A stretch of DNA of 64,000 nucleotides, taken from contig CAJSYZ010000005.1 of the NCBI GenBank assembly GCA_910574455.1, forward strand, positions 5,766,001 through 5,830,000. Reading direction: 5' to 3'. Position 1 is the first letter of the stretch; each line of letters begins with the position of its first letter. Shown here piece after piece: positions 1 to 10,785 of this stretch. The DNA comes from Trichaptum fuscoviolaceum (lineage: Eukaryota; Basidiomycota; Agaricomycetes; Hymenochaetales; Trichaptaceae). The notes under the pieces were generated by a model, which had not been told where the DNA came from, did not search any database, and saw only the letters and a list, made by a program, of their open reading frames with translations. A program made the position numbers and the translations under genes.

Positions 1-11
1 TTTTAAACATA

Positions 12-704
12 CAGTGTATCACCGCTCCTCTGAACACCACTGTTCCCTTGTACATTCTGCAATAACATTTTGTAGACTCATTTTCTCCCCTTGAAAATTT
101 GCAAGCATATGAAACCATGCAATACGTATGTGCAAGTAATTTTGTCTATTTTTTCTCCAACGAAATTGTGGAGTTATGAGCTTGAATGCACCAAAATTCA
201 GTAGAAGTCAACTATCACATATCTTTAGCTGATTTGTTTTAATTTAATGAGGCATTATCTCGAAGCAAAAGCTATACCGTTGTAAATTAATCATTCCCTA
301 GTCTCTTTTAAACAAGTTTTTATAACATGAAAGAAGCAAATGAATTAACAGGAAAAAAAACGAAGTGGGTGTACTGACTGAAGGGAAGGCAACAGGTAAC
401 ACCTGAAGGTTATATAATACACACCTTCTCTTTCCGGCGGTGTTCGCTCTCTTTTAGTTACCTCATTTGGACTGTGACATTCGTGACAGTATGCGTTCAA
501 AGGAGCGGTGAAGTGTCACAGATTCCTCCTTTTCTTATCTGCTTCATATTAATTTAACGAATTGGTTATAGCTCAGAAGACTTCAGCAGAACATGTATCT
601 CAGGATTTCCAATGGATCTATCCAAATATTTCAAGGAGATGTGGTGTTGAAGAATTAATAATGTGTTTATTCACATAGGTGTTCAGAGGAGCAGTGATAC
701 ACTG
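12..704. mobile_element. Non-autonomous Tc1/mariner (pogo)-like element with 27-bp TIRs
   Basis: Positions 12-38 and 678-704 are inverted repeats with a single mismatch (left end CAGTGTATCACC, right end GGTGATACACTG-like). Both ends are directly flanked by the dinucleotide TA, as expected for a Tc1/mariner TA target. The ~690 bp between them holds no convincing reading frame, so this is a MITE-like derivative without a transposase. A third, degenerate copy of the end motif occurs internally near 494-520. The family call rests only on the CAGTG terminus and the TA flank. Confidence 0.6.
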
Positions 705-711
705 TATATGT

Positions 712-834
712 AGTACCCAAACCCTCCCACGGTTCGGAAGAGGCCGAGGCCTCAGGGTTCAGGTAAAGTTGAGGGGGACCCATTTGTGGTGAGGAATTCG
801 GCCTCTTCCGAACCGTGGGAGGGTTTGGGTACTA
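712..834. mobile_element. Hairpin MITE, copy 1
   Basis: A perfect 35-bp inverted repeat pairs 712-746 with 800-834 (core ACCCTCCCACGGTTCGG), leaving a 53-bp loop. The same terminal sequence recurs at 38449-38595 and 38656-38826, so this is a dispersed family and not a chance palindrome. It has no coding capacity. It starts 8 bp after the Tc1/mariner-like element, which suggests nested or adjacent insertions. Confidence 0.7.
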
Positions 835-1566
835 CTAGTAATAGTTCCCCTAAATTGCCGTGGGATACCTGTGAATTCTCACCTCCTCTAAACTGCCGCC
901 GCTGATGTGGAAAATATTAAGGCGGAGAACCAAATGCAGCCTGCTACTAGTGAGGGGGAGTAAGGGATCCGCCGGCGAAGCTCGGCCCGTTATCTAGTAG
1001 TTATAGTGGGGCTATAATTTCTCACGTTGAATTACAAGTAAGCCGGCCGTTAATCAGTTAGTAGTAAGGGTAGGTCTATTTGTGAACCTCCTCTCAGGCT
1101 GCCAGTGCCCTTCGAAGTTCGAGTCTGACGAGTCGCCCTCACCGTGACCACCACGGCGAACGCTACGCACAAACACAAAAACTATCGTTATGAATCACGC
1201 TAATAGCAAAGGTTGTCTCCGTTCTGCTCAACTTGCTCACCCCATGAACCCAGGATAGAAGGTTAATCAATGATTTCAGAATCCGAACTTCATTTTGATG
1301 AAGGAAATCCATCAAGGGTTAGAAGACTCAGCATGGGAAAAGCTCGGTTGGCGGTCTGCCTCATGTACATTCAACACTGGCTCTCGCGTAGGATCGCTGC
1401 CGAGAAGATCATAGGTTCCGTGCCTAATATCATAAATGACTCGGATGCTTCAGCAAGGCACGCCGACTTGAGGTGTCTACTGTGCACCATATGGTCGGCC
1501 GGAAAGCACACTATGTCATTCGATATCAGATCTCGGCTCGCGTCACCTCGGAATCATACATCCAAC
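835..1566. other. Upstream region of ABC transporter copy 1
   Basis: About 730 bp without a supported gene. A 195-residue open frame crosses from here into the transporter start, but it lacks family resemblance and is overlapped by the better-supported transporter frame. I see no tRNA or other RNA gene here. Confidence 0.4.
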
Positions 1567-1574
1567 TATAAAGG
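1567..1574 (+). promoter_or_regulatory. TATA box of ABC transporter copy 1
   Basis: TATAAAGG lies 80 bp upstream of the chosen ATG at 1647. The second transporter has TATAAGAA and the reductase TATAAATA at about the same distance, which supports all three start choices. Confidence 0.5.
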
Positions 1575-1646
1575 CGGTCCTGAACCGTTCAACAATCTTG
1601 ACGTATCCCGCAAGCACTTCGTCCCGACCGTGAACTTGGTCCTGAC

Positions 1647-4600
1647 ATGTCTTCTTCCTCTACTGCCACTTCGCTGTTCGTACCACCCGGGCTCGCTGCA
1701 CTCTCTGCTGTTTATCTTGGGGCCAAATTCTGCATTTGCCGTCCTACCCACTCCGCCGCAGTGCATGGAAAACTGCTATCGCCTGCTGGTTCTAGCAATG
1801 GTGATCTATCCGGATCTTCTTCCCGCAAAAGTTACAGCACGCTTTCGGAGACAGTAGAGCGTTTTGATGGCGCTGGCATAATCTCTTTCCGAGTCCTAAG
1901 ACTTCTGGTTATCGCTGCACTCCTCGCGCTCCAAGTTTTTGACATAGTTTCAAAAGACAGCTACTCGACGAAGTATTTCCAATTGGCGTTTCTCGTGAGT
2001 CGATTGATATATTTACAAATTGATTTAGAATAACGAAGTACACTCAATATAGATTTACACGTCTATCCTTGGCCTGTACTCCATTTTTGCCAGTGAACCG
2101 CGATGGAGGGACAGAGTGTCCCGACAGTTAGCCCTGTTGTTATTCGCCGAGTTCATGATTTACAGCTTCTTGGATGTATGGCCGTACGCTACACTGTCAC
2201 CTCATCCATTTGATCCGGTTTCTGATCCAGTGACGTGGACTCGGATTGTGCTTCTTACTCTGAGTGCTGTGGTCATTCCACTTGTTATGCCTCGGCCCTT
2301 CAGACCTTTAACTCCAGGGGTAAATGAAACCGTTTCAACTTCATCAACCTTTTTTGATATGTCTTCTGGTATGCAGGCCGAACCATGCGCAAATGAAGTC
2401 GCGTCTCTGTTATCTAGGGTGACATATTCATTCATGGACAAAATTGTTTTCTACGCATGGCGTGTCCCGGATATCGGTATCAACGATATGCCACATCTTC
2501 CACAACGCCAATCCGTTGAGACATTATGCCATCGTGGAATGAAGGTTAGCAATTCCTATCGCCTCGTCACATAGAGAAGTCATGCTTAACTTCTAACTTT
2601 ATATAACGAATGAAAGGAATTTGACCGCGAAAAGAAGAGGCATGTCATATGGGGATTCGTGAACATTTGGGGTAAGATAGTCGCCCAATGGAAAAAGTGC
2701 ATGATTTACTAACAAACTAATAGGTACTTCATACTTCATGGCCTTCGTTTGGACGGTCCTACATGTAAGTGTTGAAGTTTCTTCTGTTGCCTTACTACAC
2801 TGAATGATGTCGGAACATATCTGAAGGCGTTGTCGGCATTTATCGGAGTTGCTGGCACAAGAAATCTACTACTGTATGCATGAGATTCTGGTTACTTTTC
2901 TCTTCAAATGAGCTCAAAATCAGTTGCACAGGTATCTTGAGACTGGTGTTTCGTCTTATGACTTGCAACCCTGGATGTGGATTATTTTACTCGGATCTGG
3001 GCCTATCATCTCTGCCTGTCTACTCAACCAGTATATTTACGTCGGAGTACGTTAGATCTTCGCTAAATTATTGGGCAGAAGTAGATGCTAACCATATGGA
3101 ACCCACAGACTCGGATTCAAGTTGAAAATGCGAGCTTCATTAGTTATCTAATCTTCCATCACTCGGTACGCATCCGGATTAAAAGCAACGTCTTCGATGA
3201 GAAAGCGGAGGAAAAGGACAAGGAAGATAGTTCTGGCGAAATAAGCACCCATGCTTCGTCCATCCCCGATGCAACGGAAGTTGAGTCTATACACGAAGAT
3301 GTATCCGAGTTAATTTCCGATGAATCGGGTGCTTCACCATCTGAGCCAGTGCCCGAAGGAGGGCATGTGAAGGAAAAGACGGGTGCGATGGTCGGAAAGA
3401 TCAACAATTTGGTCACGACGGACTTGTCAATAGTCGGACTTGCGTATCGCGCCGTTGATCTTCGTGGGTTGTGTGTTCGCGCATTCTGCCATCTTAGCTG
3501 ATATATGTCATCCTTTAGCCTCTATTGTGTTGCAGATCATCATCTCTGTCGTCGTGCTGTATAGATTGCTGAGCTGGAGGTACGTACGTTGTTTCACGGT
3601 TGATTGATCCTAATTGTTAATCTTGGATTTACCTTCAGTGCGCTAGTTGGCTTTGGACTTATGGTCATCATGACGCCAGCTCCCGCTTATATTGGGCAGC
3701 TCATGGCAAGCATTCAAGAAGACAAAATGACCTCGGTTAGTCTGTTTACACATGTGACTTTCCGTTACGCTTACTACTTCCATCCTCCACAGACGGACAA
3801 ACGTGTCGAAGCCGTTACCCAAAGTATGTCAAGGAACTCACGTGCAGTCCTACGGTTGCTCACCATACGCATTCTCAAAGGTTTGAACGTGCTCCGGATG
3901 CTCAAATTGTTTGCATGGGAGGCCTACATGCTCAAGGAGCTCGCTCAGCGCCGTCTCGAAGAGCTCAAGCAAATGCGAAAGGGAATGCTCGCTGAAATTG
4001 TCATGAGCGCTGTAACCACAAGCCTACCGCTCATTGCGAAAGTCACGACCTTTAGCATGTATGTATGTATGCTTATTTATGTTAAGTATGTGGTTTTGGT
4101 ACGAAAAGCTCCCTTTCATAGGCGCTTGTGAACAAGGGGGACCTCACTGGTAAGCTACCGCATTCGAAGTCTTTCCTGTTTCCTTTCGTCTAATTTTCTT
4201 GACCAAGCCTCTCGTCTCTTCTCCTCTATGATGGTACGTCTCAAAGCAGATCATGATAAATTTGCGACCAATCATGCGCCACGGCCCACCCTAGGTGTTC
4301 ACGATACTCGAGGAACAATTGCATCAGGTCATGGCCGTTGTTCCAGACATCATAAAATGTGAGTCCTCGATCATTTGCATAAACAAATGGCCCTGACAAT
4401 CAAAGTCGATCAGCGAAAGTGTCATATGATCGTTATAACAAGTTCTTGAATAACGTATGTTCTGTTTTACCTTCTTGTTTTTTCTATCCTCGAATTTTCA
4501 CATTACGATTGGACAATCAGACTGAGTTGTTAGAGAGCGAGAGGGAAAAGAACAAAGCGTTTGCTGCCATTGCACTCGCTGGTCATAACAACGATACTAT

Positions 4601-7600
4601 TGGATTCAGCGACTGCTCATTCTCATGGGACTCATTCGACCAGACGGAGGGCCCAAGCAAGCGTACACGGAAGGCATTCCGGCTGCGGTTCGATGGTGAA
4701 GTTCTTTTCCAACGCGGAAAAATCAACATTATCGTCGGTCCGACGGCTTCTGGCAAGGTTAGCGATAATTTCATACTCTTATATCATGGTTAAATTAGCT
4801 GATCCTGTGTTAGACATCTATTTTAATGGCTCTCTTGGGTGAAATGTACTATAACGGTCATGGAATCAATTCTTGGTATAATTTACCAAGAGACGGAGGA
4901 ATTGCGTACGCTGCACAGGAATCATGGGTGCTTAATGAGACGATTCGGGTAAGACGTATGCTCGCCATCTGTACTGTTCCTTCCTTACCCGTTCATTAGG
5001 ACAATATTCTCTTTGGCGAACTGTATGACGAGGAGCGGTACAAAATGAGTACATATGTTTCACGGATCACACTATTTACGGAACTAATTTGGTATCTGGC
5101 TTGGATTAGCTCTTAATCATTGCGCTTTAGAAAGGGACCTAAGTCTTTGGGAAGCAGGCGACTTGACCGAAGTAGGGGAGAAGGGCTTGACTTTGAGGTA
5201 GGTGTATAATATACTTAACTTTACTGTCTTAACTCATTTCATCCCAATAGCGGTGGTCAAAAGGCTCGAGTGACCTTGGCTAGGGCGTTGTACTCACATG
5301 CGGCGATTATCTTGCTTGACGATGTGCTTGCGGCGTTAGACGTTCATACAGCGAAATGGATCGTAGACAAGGCACTCAGCGGTGATCTTGTAAAAGACCG
5401 TACGGTCCTACTCGTCACTCACAATATTGCTTTGGCTGCACCTATCGCTGGTTTTGTCGTATTACTGGGGAGACGCGGCACAGTAGTTGCCAGTGGCTCT
5501 GTATCCGATGTTCTGAAGAAAGACTCCAATCTCCGTGCTCAGATTGAAAAGGCTCGCGAGGAAGAGGAAGAGGACGTTAACATTCATGTTGAAAAAGTCG
5601 GCAAGCGTGATGACGATACAGCGAAACAAGCAATCGGAAAGCTCGTCGTTGCAGAAGAGAAGGCATTGGGACGTGTAGAACTTGCCGCTTTCATGCTGCT
5701 CGTCAAGGCTATCGGCGGCCCTCTGATATGGGCCGCGTTCATTACCGCAATGGTTGCAGCTATGCTCCTCAACGTAGGACAGACGTGGTTTGTAGGATAC
5801 TGGTCTTCTCAATACGAGAAGCACGCTGACCCAGCGGAAATACCTGTGGCAAAGTACGATCCGTTCTGTCTTTCGTTACCCGTTGTCCTTGTATTCTGAT
5901 TCCTTTGAATAGATACCTCGTGATCTATGCGCTACTCAATATCATCACAGAGACATCAGACTGCCTCTCTGCAGCTTTATGGGCTTTCAGGTCTATACGT
6001 GCATCACGTATCATCCACTCTCAGCTTCTAGAGAGTATCTTTTCAGCCACGTTCCGCTGGTTGGATATCACGCCTGTCGGTCGAATTATCGCCCGGTGCA
6101 CGCAGGACATTTCGAGCGTCGATAATGAACTTCAAATATTTATTTACCATCTGCTGCGCATGACCGTAAGCTTGATCGCGCTTTTCACATCTGCAGTTGC
6201 TATGGCAGGATGGTACGCGTTTATCCCAGGGATGCTGCTCGCAGTTCTCGGAGGTTTCCTTGGATTCGTTTACTTGAAGTGCCAGCTCTGTATCCGCAGG
6301 GAGATGAGCAATGCGAAAGCCCCTGTCATGAGTCAGATTGGGACGGCGTTGAGTGGCTTACGTAAGCGAACACTATGAAGATGTGAAACATATTGTAACG
6401 ATTTTTTCAGCATCCATCCGTGCCTATGGTGCACAAGAGCTCTTCAGCTCTCGACTGAAGTCCAGAATAAACACATTGTCTAGGGCATCGTGCACTTTCT
6501 TTGACGTCAATAGGTGGATAGCTGTGCGTATTGACACATTGAGTGGAATCTTCGCCGCCAGTGTCTCGGTATATCTGGTATATGGAGGTAAAGTAAGCGC
6601 GGGAGCGGCTGGCTTCACGATCTCGATGGTGTTGGGCTTCTCTAGACAGATGATTTGGTGGGTTAGGATGTACAACATGCTCGAAATTCAAGGTTGGTAT
6701 CTCTGCCCTCCACTTATATGGACTCTGCGCTAACGTACGATGCAATTCCTTCAATAGCAAACAGGTATGTGCACCAATTGCAATGCAAGCGTTTTTTGTA
6801 ACCCAATCTGTTCTTTAGCCTCGAGAGGATTTTGGGCTTCTTGCGTATTGACCATGAGCCACGGCCGTCCAATGAAGGACTGCCGCCAGCCTATTGGCCG
6901 AGTAGCGGTTCTCTTAAGGTCGAGCATTTGTCCGCGCGGTACTCTGATGGTAGGCTTCAAAGCAGTCAGCTATCAATGACGACTGACATGCAATTTATGT
7001 AGATTCTCCGGAAGTCTTGAGAGATATCAGTTTTGAGATCGCTGCTGGAGAACGCGTGGGAATAGGTCTGTATTCTTCTATTCCGAAAGATCTAATCCCT
7101 TACTGACACCATGTCTTTAACAGTGGGCCGCACAGGAGCTGGTTCGTATATTGTGTTAGAAAAATGAACATGAACTAAAGTGTAAGTTACAGGAAAGTCC
7201 TCTGTGGCATTGGCGCTACTTCGAGCGATCAAAACCTCGGGCAAAGTGTATTATGACAATTTGGCCACAGACCAGATTAACCTCGATGCTCTAAGGTCAA
7301 GTATCACGCTAATCCCTCAGCAACCCGAGCTCATCCACGGTTCATTGCGCACAAACTTGGATCCCTTCGGACAGCATGAAGATGCCGAGCTGAACGATGC
7401 CTTGCGCGTGGCTGGTCTCTTCGATATCCGTGATACCATCGCCGCCCCGACGGCTACAAACGACGTGGCGCAAAATGGCACCAGTGGGGAAACTCCAGAA
7501 CATCAAGGCGAGGGTGAGGCTGAGTCGAAGATTGGATTGGATACTATGGTGGAGAGTGGCGGCAGTAACTTCTCCTTGGGACAGCGACAAATCATTGCGC

Positions 7601-8005
7601 TCGCTCGTGCAATTGTCCGCAGAAGCAAGCTCCTGATCTTGGATGAAGCCACTGCCGCTATTGGTGAGTTGTTTGCCAGAAAGAAGGACTTGCGCTGACT
7701 CTTCGTAGACTACGATACAGATTCGGCTATCCAAAAGACACTGCGCACCGAGTTCAGCAAGGACACGACATTCATCACTATCGCACATCGCTTGCAGACT
7801 ATCATGGACTACGACAAGATTGTATGTATCGCTACTCTATCTTCAGATCGTCATCTGACTATGTTAACAGATGGTTCTGGACGCCGGGAAATTGGTTGAA
7901 TTTGACACACCTAAAAATCTTCTTGGAAAGGAGAAGGGCTTCCTGCGTGTTCTCGTAGATGAGAGTGAGGATAAGGAGATGCTTTTCGAGCTTGCTAATA
8001 AGTAA
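1647..8005 (+). CDS. ABCC (MRP-type) ABC transporter, copy 1
   Basis: Full-length ABC exporter of the ABCC/MRP class in about twenty exons. The ATG follows a TATA box and matches the paralog's start ([10 protein letters not shown] versus [10 protein letters not shown]). The order is an N-terminal hydrophobic region, TMD1, NBD1, TMD2, NBD2. NBD1 shows Walker A GPTASGK with an intron right after it, signature LSGGQ, and Walker B IILLDDV, where Asp replaces the catalytic Glu as is usual in ABCC NBD1. TMD2 contains [13 protein letters not shown]2 has Walker A VGRTGAGKSS, itself split by an intron, signature FSLGQRQ, Walker B LLILDEAT and switch histidine TIAHRL. An acidic, low-complexity linker (3205-3340) sits inside TMD1. 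The protein should be a membrane exporter of amphipathic, conjugated or xenobiotic compounds; the substrate cannot be read from sequence. No disabling change was found. The last ~790 bp nearly match copy 2. Stop TAA at 8003-8005. Confidence 0.9.
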
Positions 8006-8602
8006 GGAATAATCTTCGTGTCTTGAGGAACAGTGAACTTCGTAGAAATCTCTGAAGGTGTTGTATACATTATCATTATCGATTATTGCAGATTTACGGC
8101 GATCAACGATTGCACAATTTCATCGCCTACTAGTTTCAGTCAGTTCTTGAATCGGGTTTGCGGATTTTAAATCGAATATAGTGCACAAGTCTTGAGCCTT
8201 ACAATGCTGGACTTTTGAAGCGCCTACATGTGTCTGCTTTGCCTACAACTGTAATATAAAAAAGCACAGGGAGAAGAGAATCATATCGGTAACACTGACA
8301 GGCCGCAGTAGTATGTAAAGACTTGGAAACATGCAGCAAAGGTGAACGTTGATTAATCAGCCGGCAAGTGGTCAGAAAGACCAGTGTGCATAGAGCTTAG
8401 TAAGAAGGGTTTTGATGGCGGACACTGGCAGAGTCGGAGCGGTATCGTAAACGCCGTCCAGAAAGTGCATGACAAAGAAGGCCAATACGAGTTACAAGCC
8501 GAAAGTCTACGTATGCGTTCCGGCAAGCCTTGCTCTTCCAGCCAGAATGTCTGAGATTATGAATCAATGTCAACTCCCCTACTACGTAGGTTGAGAGAAG
8601 AG
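8006..8602. other. Intergenic region between ABC copy 1 and the reductase
   Basis: Holds the 3' flank of the transporter and the promoter of the reductase. I see no repeat, RNA gene or further coding exon. A 70-residue minus-strand frame over the transporter 3' end is a shadow frame. Confidence 0.5.
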
Positions 8603-8610
8603 TATAAATA
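8603..8610 (+). promoter_or_regulatory. TATA box of the aldo/keto reductase gene
   Basis: A consensus TATAAATA lies 86 bp upstream of the ATG at 8696, with pyrimidine-rich sequence between them. Confidence 0.6.
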
Positions 8611-8695
8611 CAATACCTTCAGGAGCTTCTCCTGACCGTGCTCTGTCGTCCAAAGCACTGATAATAGGCAATATCTCTATCAAGTACCAAATATC

Positions 8696-10187
8696 ATGTC
8701 TCCCTGGGCACCCCCTCCGGAACCGCCGACCCCCCTTGGTCGCTACCGAGTGCTGAGCCCCCTTGCCGGCATACGGGTCTCGCCTCTGCAGCTTGGTGCT
8801 ATGAGTATCGGAGACAAATGGACGAAGTTCGGCATGGGGGCTATGGACAAAGAAGCCTCGTTCAAGCTTCTCGATGCATATTATGAGGCTGGAGGAAATT
8901 TCATCGACACTGCGAATGCATAGTGAGTAAGGTTACGTAAAGTTCATACCAGTAGCGCGCTAAATGTTGCATACCAGCCAAGACGAATCGTCTGAAGAAT
9001 TCTTGGGCGAATGGATGGAAACACGAGGTATCCGAGACCAGATCGTCATTGCAACGAAGGTACGCTTCATTGAAGATATTCATGGGGAGACAGATTCACA
9101 ATCCAAATAGTATACCACCAACTTCAAGCGTGGTCAAGATTCCGTAAAGATCAAAACTAATTATGCAGGAAATAATGTCAAGAGCATGCATGTAAGCGTT
9201 GAGGCAAGGTAGGTTATGTCAAATCACACTGTACCCAACTTAAGATCCTGCTCATACTATAGCTTGAAGAAACTACGCACCAGCTACATTGATATTCTCT
9301 ATGTGCACTGGTGGGACTGGAACACTTCGATAGAGGAGGTCATGGACGGCCTCCACTATCTTGTGGCGTCACGCAAAGTTCTTTACCTGGTGTGTTCATC
9401 GCTACGCTGGTCAGAACCACATACTAACGGGTGGCACATGTAGGGTGCGTCAGATATTCCAGCATGGGTCGTCGCAGCAGCCAATACGTACGCCAAGTGC
9501 AACGGGAAGTCCCCTTTCGTAATTTACCAAGGCCAATGGAATATCATGAACCGCTCCTTTGAACGAGAGATCATCCCGATGGCTCGCCAACTCGGTCTGT
9601 ACTCATTTGCAACATCAGAGGTTTGCGCATACTCACTCTGAACTCCATAGGTCTTGCACTTGCACCTTGGCAAGTCCTGGCGGGTGGAAAGTTGCGCTCG
9701 GATGCCGAAGAAGAGCGTCGGCGGAAGACAGGAGAGAACGGACGCTCGTTGTTCGGTCCCTGGGAACGTACAGAGGACGAGACAAAGGTGTCGCACGCGC
9801 TCGAGAAAGTCGCGAAAGAGGTTGGGCTCGACGCTGACCTTGGCATCCCAGCCGTCGCCATCGCATATGTTATGCAAAAGATACCATATGTGTTCCCAAT
9901 CATTGGTGGTCGTAAGGTGGAACATCTGAAGGCCAACATAGAGGCTCTCAAGATCTCGCTCTCAGACGAGCAGATTACGTATCTAGAGAGCATCATTCCA
10001 TTCCAGCCCGAATTTCCAAACTGGTTGATTGTAAGTCTCGACACTTATGAGAGGGGTTGCAAGTGAATGGTTCTAACGTCTTCGTTTCCTTTAGGGCGAT
10101 GGCACATCTCCAAGCTCGTTCTTGACCGAAGCGGGTCACGAAGATTTCGTGAAGAAGCAATCAGCGATCAAGCCAGTAAAGCAGTAA
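8696..10187 (+). CDS. Aldo/keto reductase, aryl-alcohol dehydrogenase (AAD) type
   Basis: Seven exons (8696-8922, 8978-9059, 9111-9208, 9263-9389, 9444-9594, 9651-10030, 10095-10187) join in frame to a 385-residue protein, the normal size for AAD/norsolorinic-acid-reductase-like AKRs. The AKR tetrad is visible: Asp ~72 and Tyr 76 in [10 protein letters not shown], Lys 103 in VIATK, and His 151 in YVHWWDWNT. The nucleotide-binding C-terminal part has [22 protein letters not shown]. The family reduces aromatic aldehydes to alcohols (or the reverse) with NADPH, in the cytosol; white-rot fungi use such enzymes during aromatic metabolism. It lies between two paralogous ABC transporters on the same strand, suggesting shared detoxification duty, though co-regulation is inferred. 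The family is certain; the substrate is not. Confidence 0.92.
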
Positions 10188-10687
10188 AGGCGCATTAGAC
10201 AGTGTATGTCAGTAGATAATGAGTCTATCAGGGAGCGAGAGTGCTAAGGGGAAGGACACCAAAGTCATGCGTGTATGGTGGTGAAGAGTCAAGAAACAGA
10301 ACGAACAAGAAGCTGTTGCTTCCGAGTCTAATAACTTGTTAAAGGAGGCAACCTCTGTGACTGAGTCTAGATTCGAGCGGCCATTGCCGGCTCGGTAGTT
10401 GCCGTACTTATACGTCCTTCAAGTTGGAGGACTGTGACATACTATGGGTCACAGATGACTCAGAGTCGAAGATACCAATCACCCGATAAACTCGCGACAA
10501 TATTGTCGATCCGGAAATTCCGGTGAAGGGTCATCATTGATGAATGCTGATTTGTCAGCAACAGACACAGTCGGCAAGCCCAATCGAGAGTCTAATCAGG
10601 TTCTTCAACTTTTGCACCATACGGTCGCAAGCCTCTTCGACTCACGGTCGTGACTCGGCATTCAATCTCGGGTGCGCGTCCTCTCTC
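10188..10687. promoter_or_regulatory. Intergenic/promoter region of ABC copy 2
   Basis: About 500 bp without genes. It contains a spaced palindrome, TGTGAC-N9-GTCACA (10433-10453), followed at once by TGACTCA (10456-10462), which matches the AP-1/Yap1-Gcn4 bZIP consensus. Fungal drug exporters are often under Yap1-type control, so a stress-response site is plausible but unproven. Confidence 0.3.
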
Positions 10688-10695
10688 TATAAGAA
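10688..10695 (+). promoter_or_regulatory. TATA-like box of ABC transporter copy 2
   Basis: TATAAGAA lies 98 bp upstream of the ATG at 10786, in a position equivalent to the TATA box of the paralog. Confidence 0.45.
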
Positions 10696-10785
10696 ACGCG
10701 AACGTGAACATTGAACAAACTAGATAATCGCGAGCCCCCCTCGGTACACTGGCGCTGCGAGTGGGAGAGACTTTTCTAAACCGCC

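Noticed and set aside
558..600. TAGCTCAG, resembling a tRNA A-box
   Set aside because: No B-box within range, and it lies inside the Tc1/mariner-like element.
1270..1857. 195-residue frame overlapping the start of ABC copy 1
   Set aside because: It contains the TATA box and overlaps the transporter's first exon in another frame, with no family resemblance.
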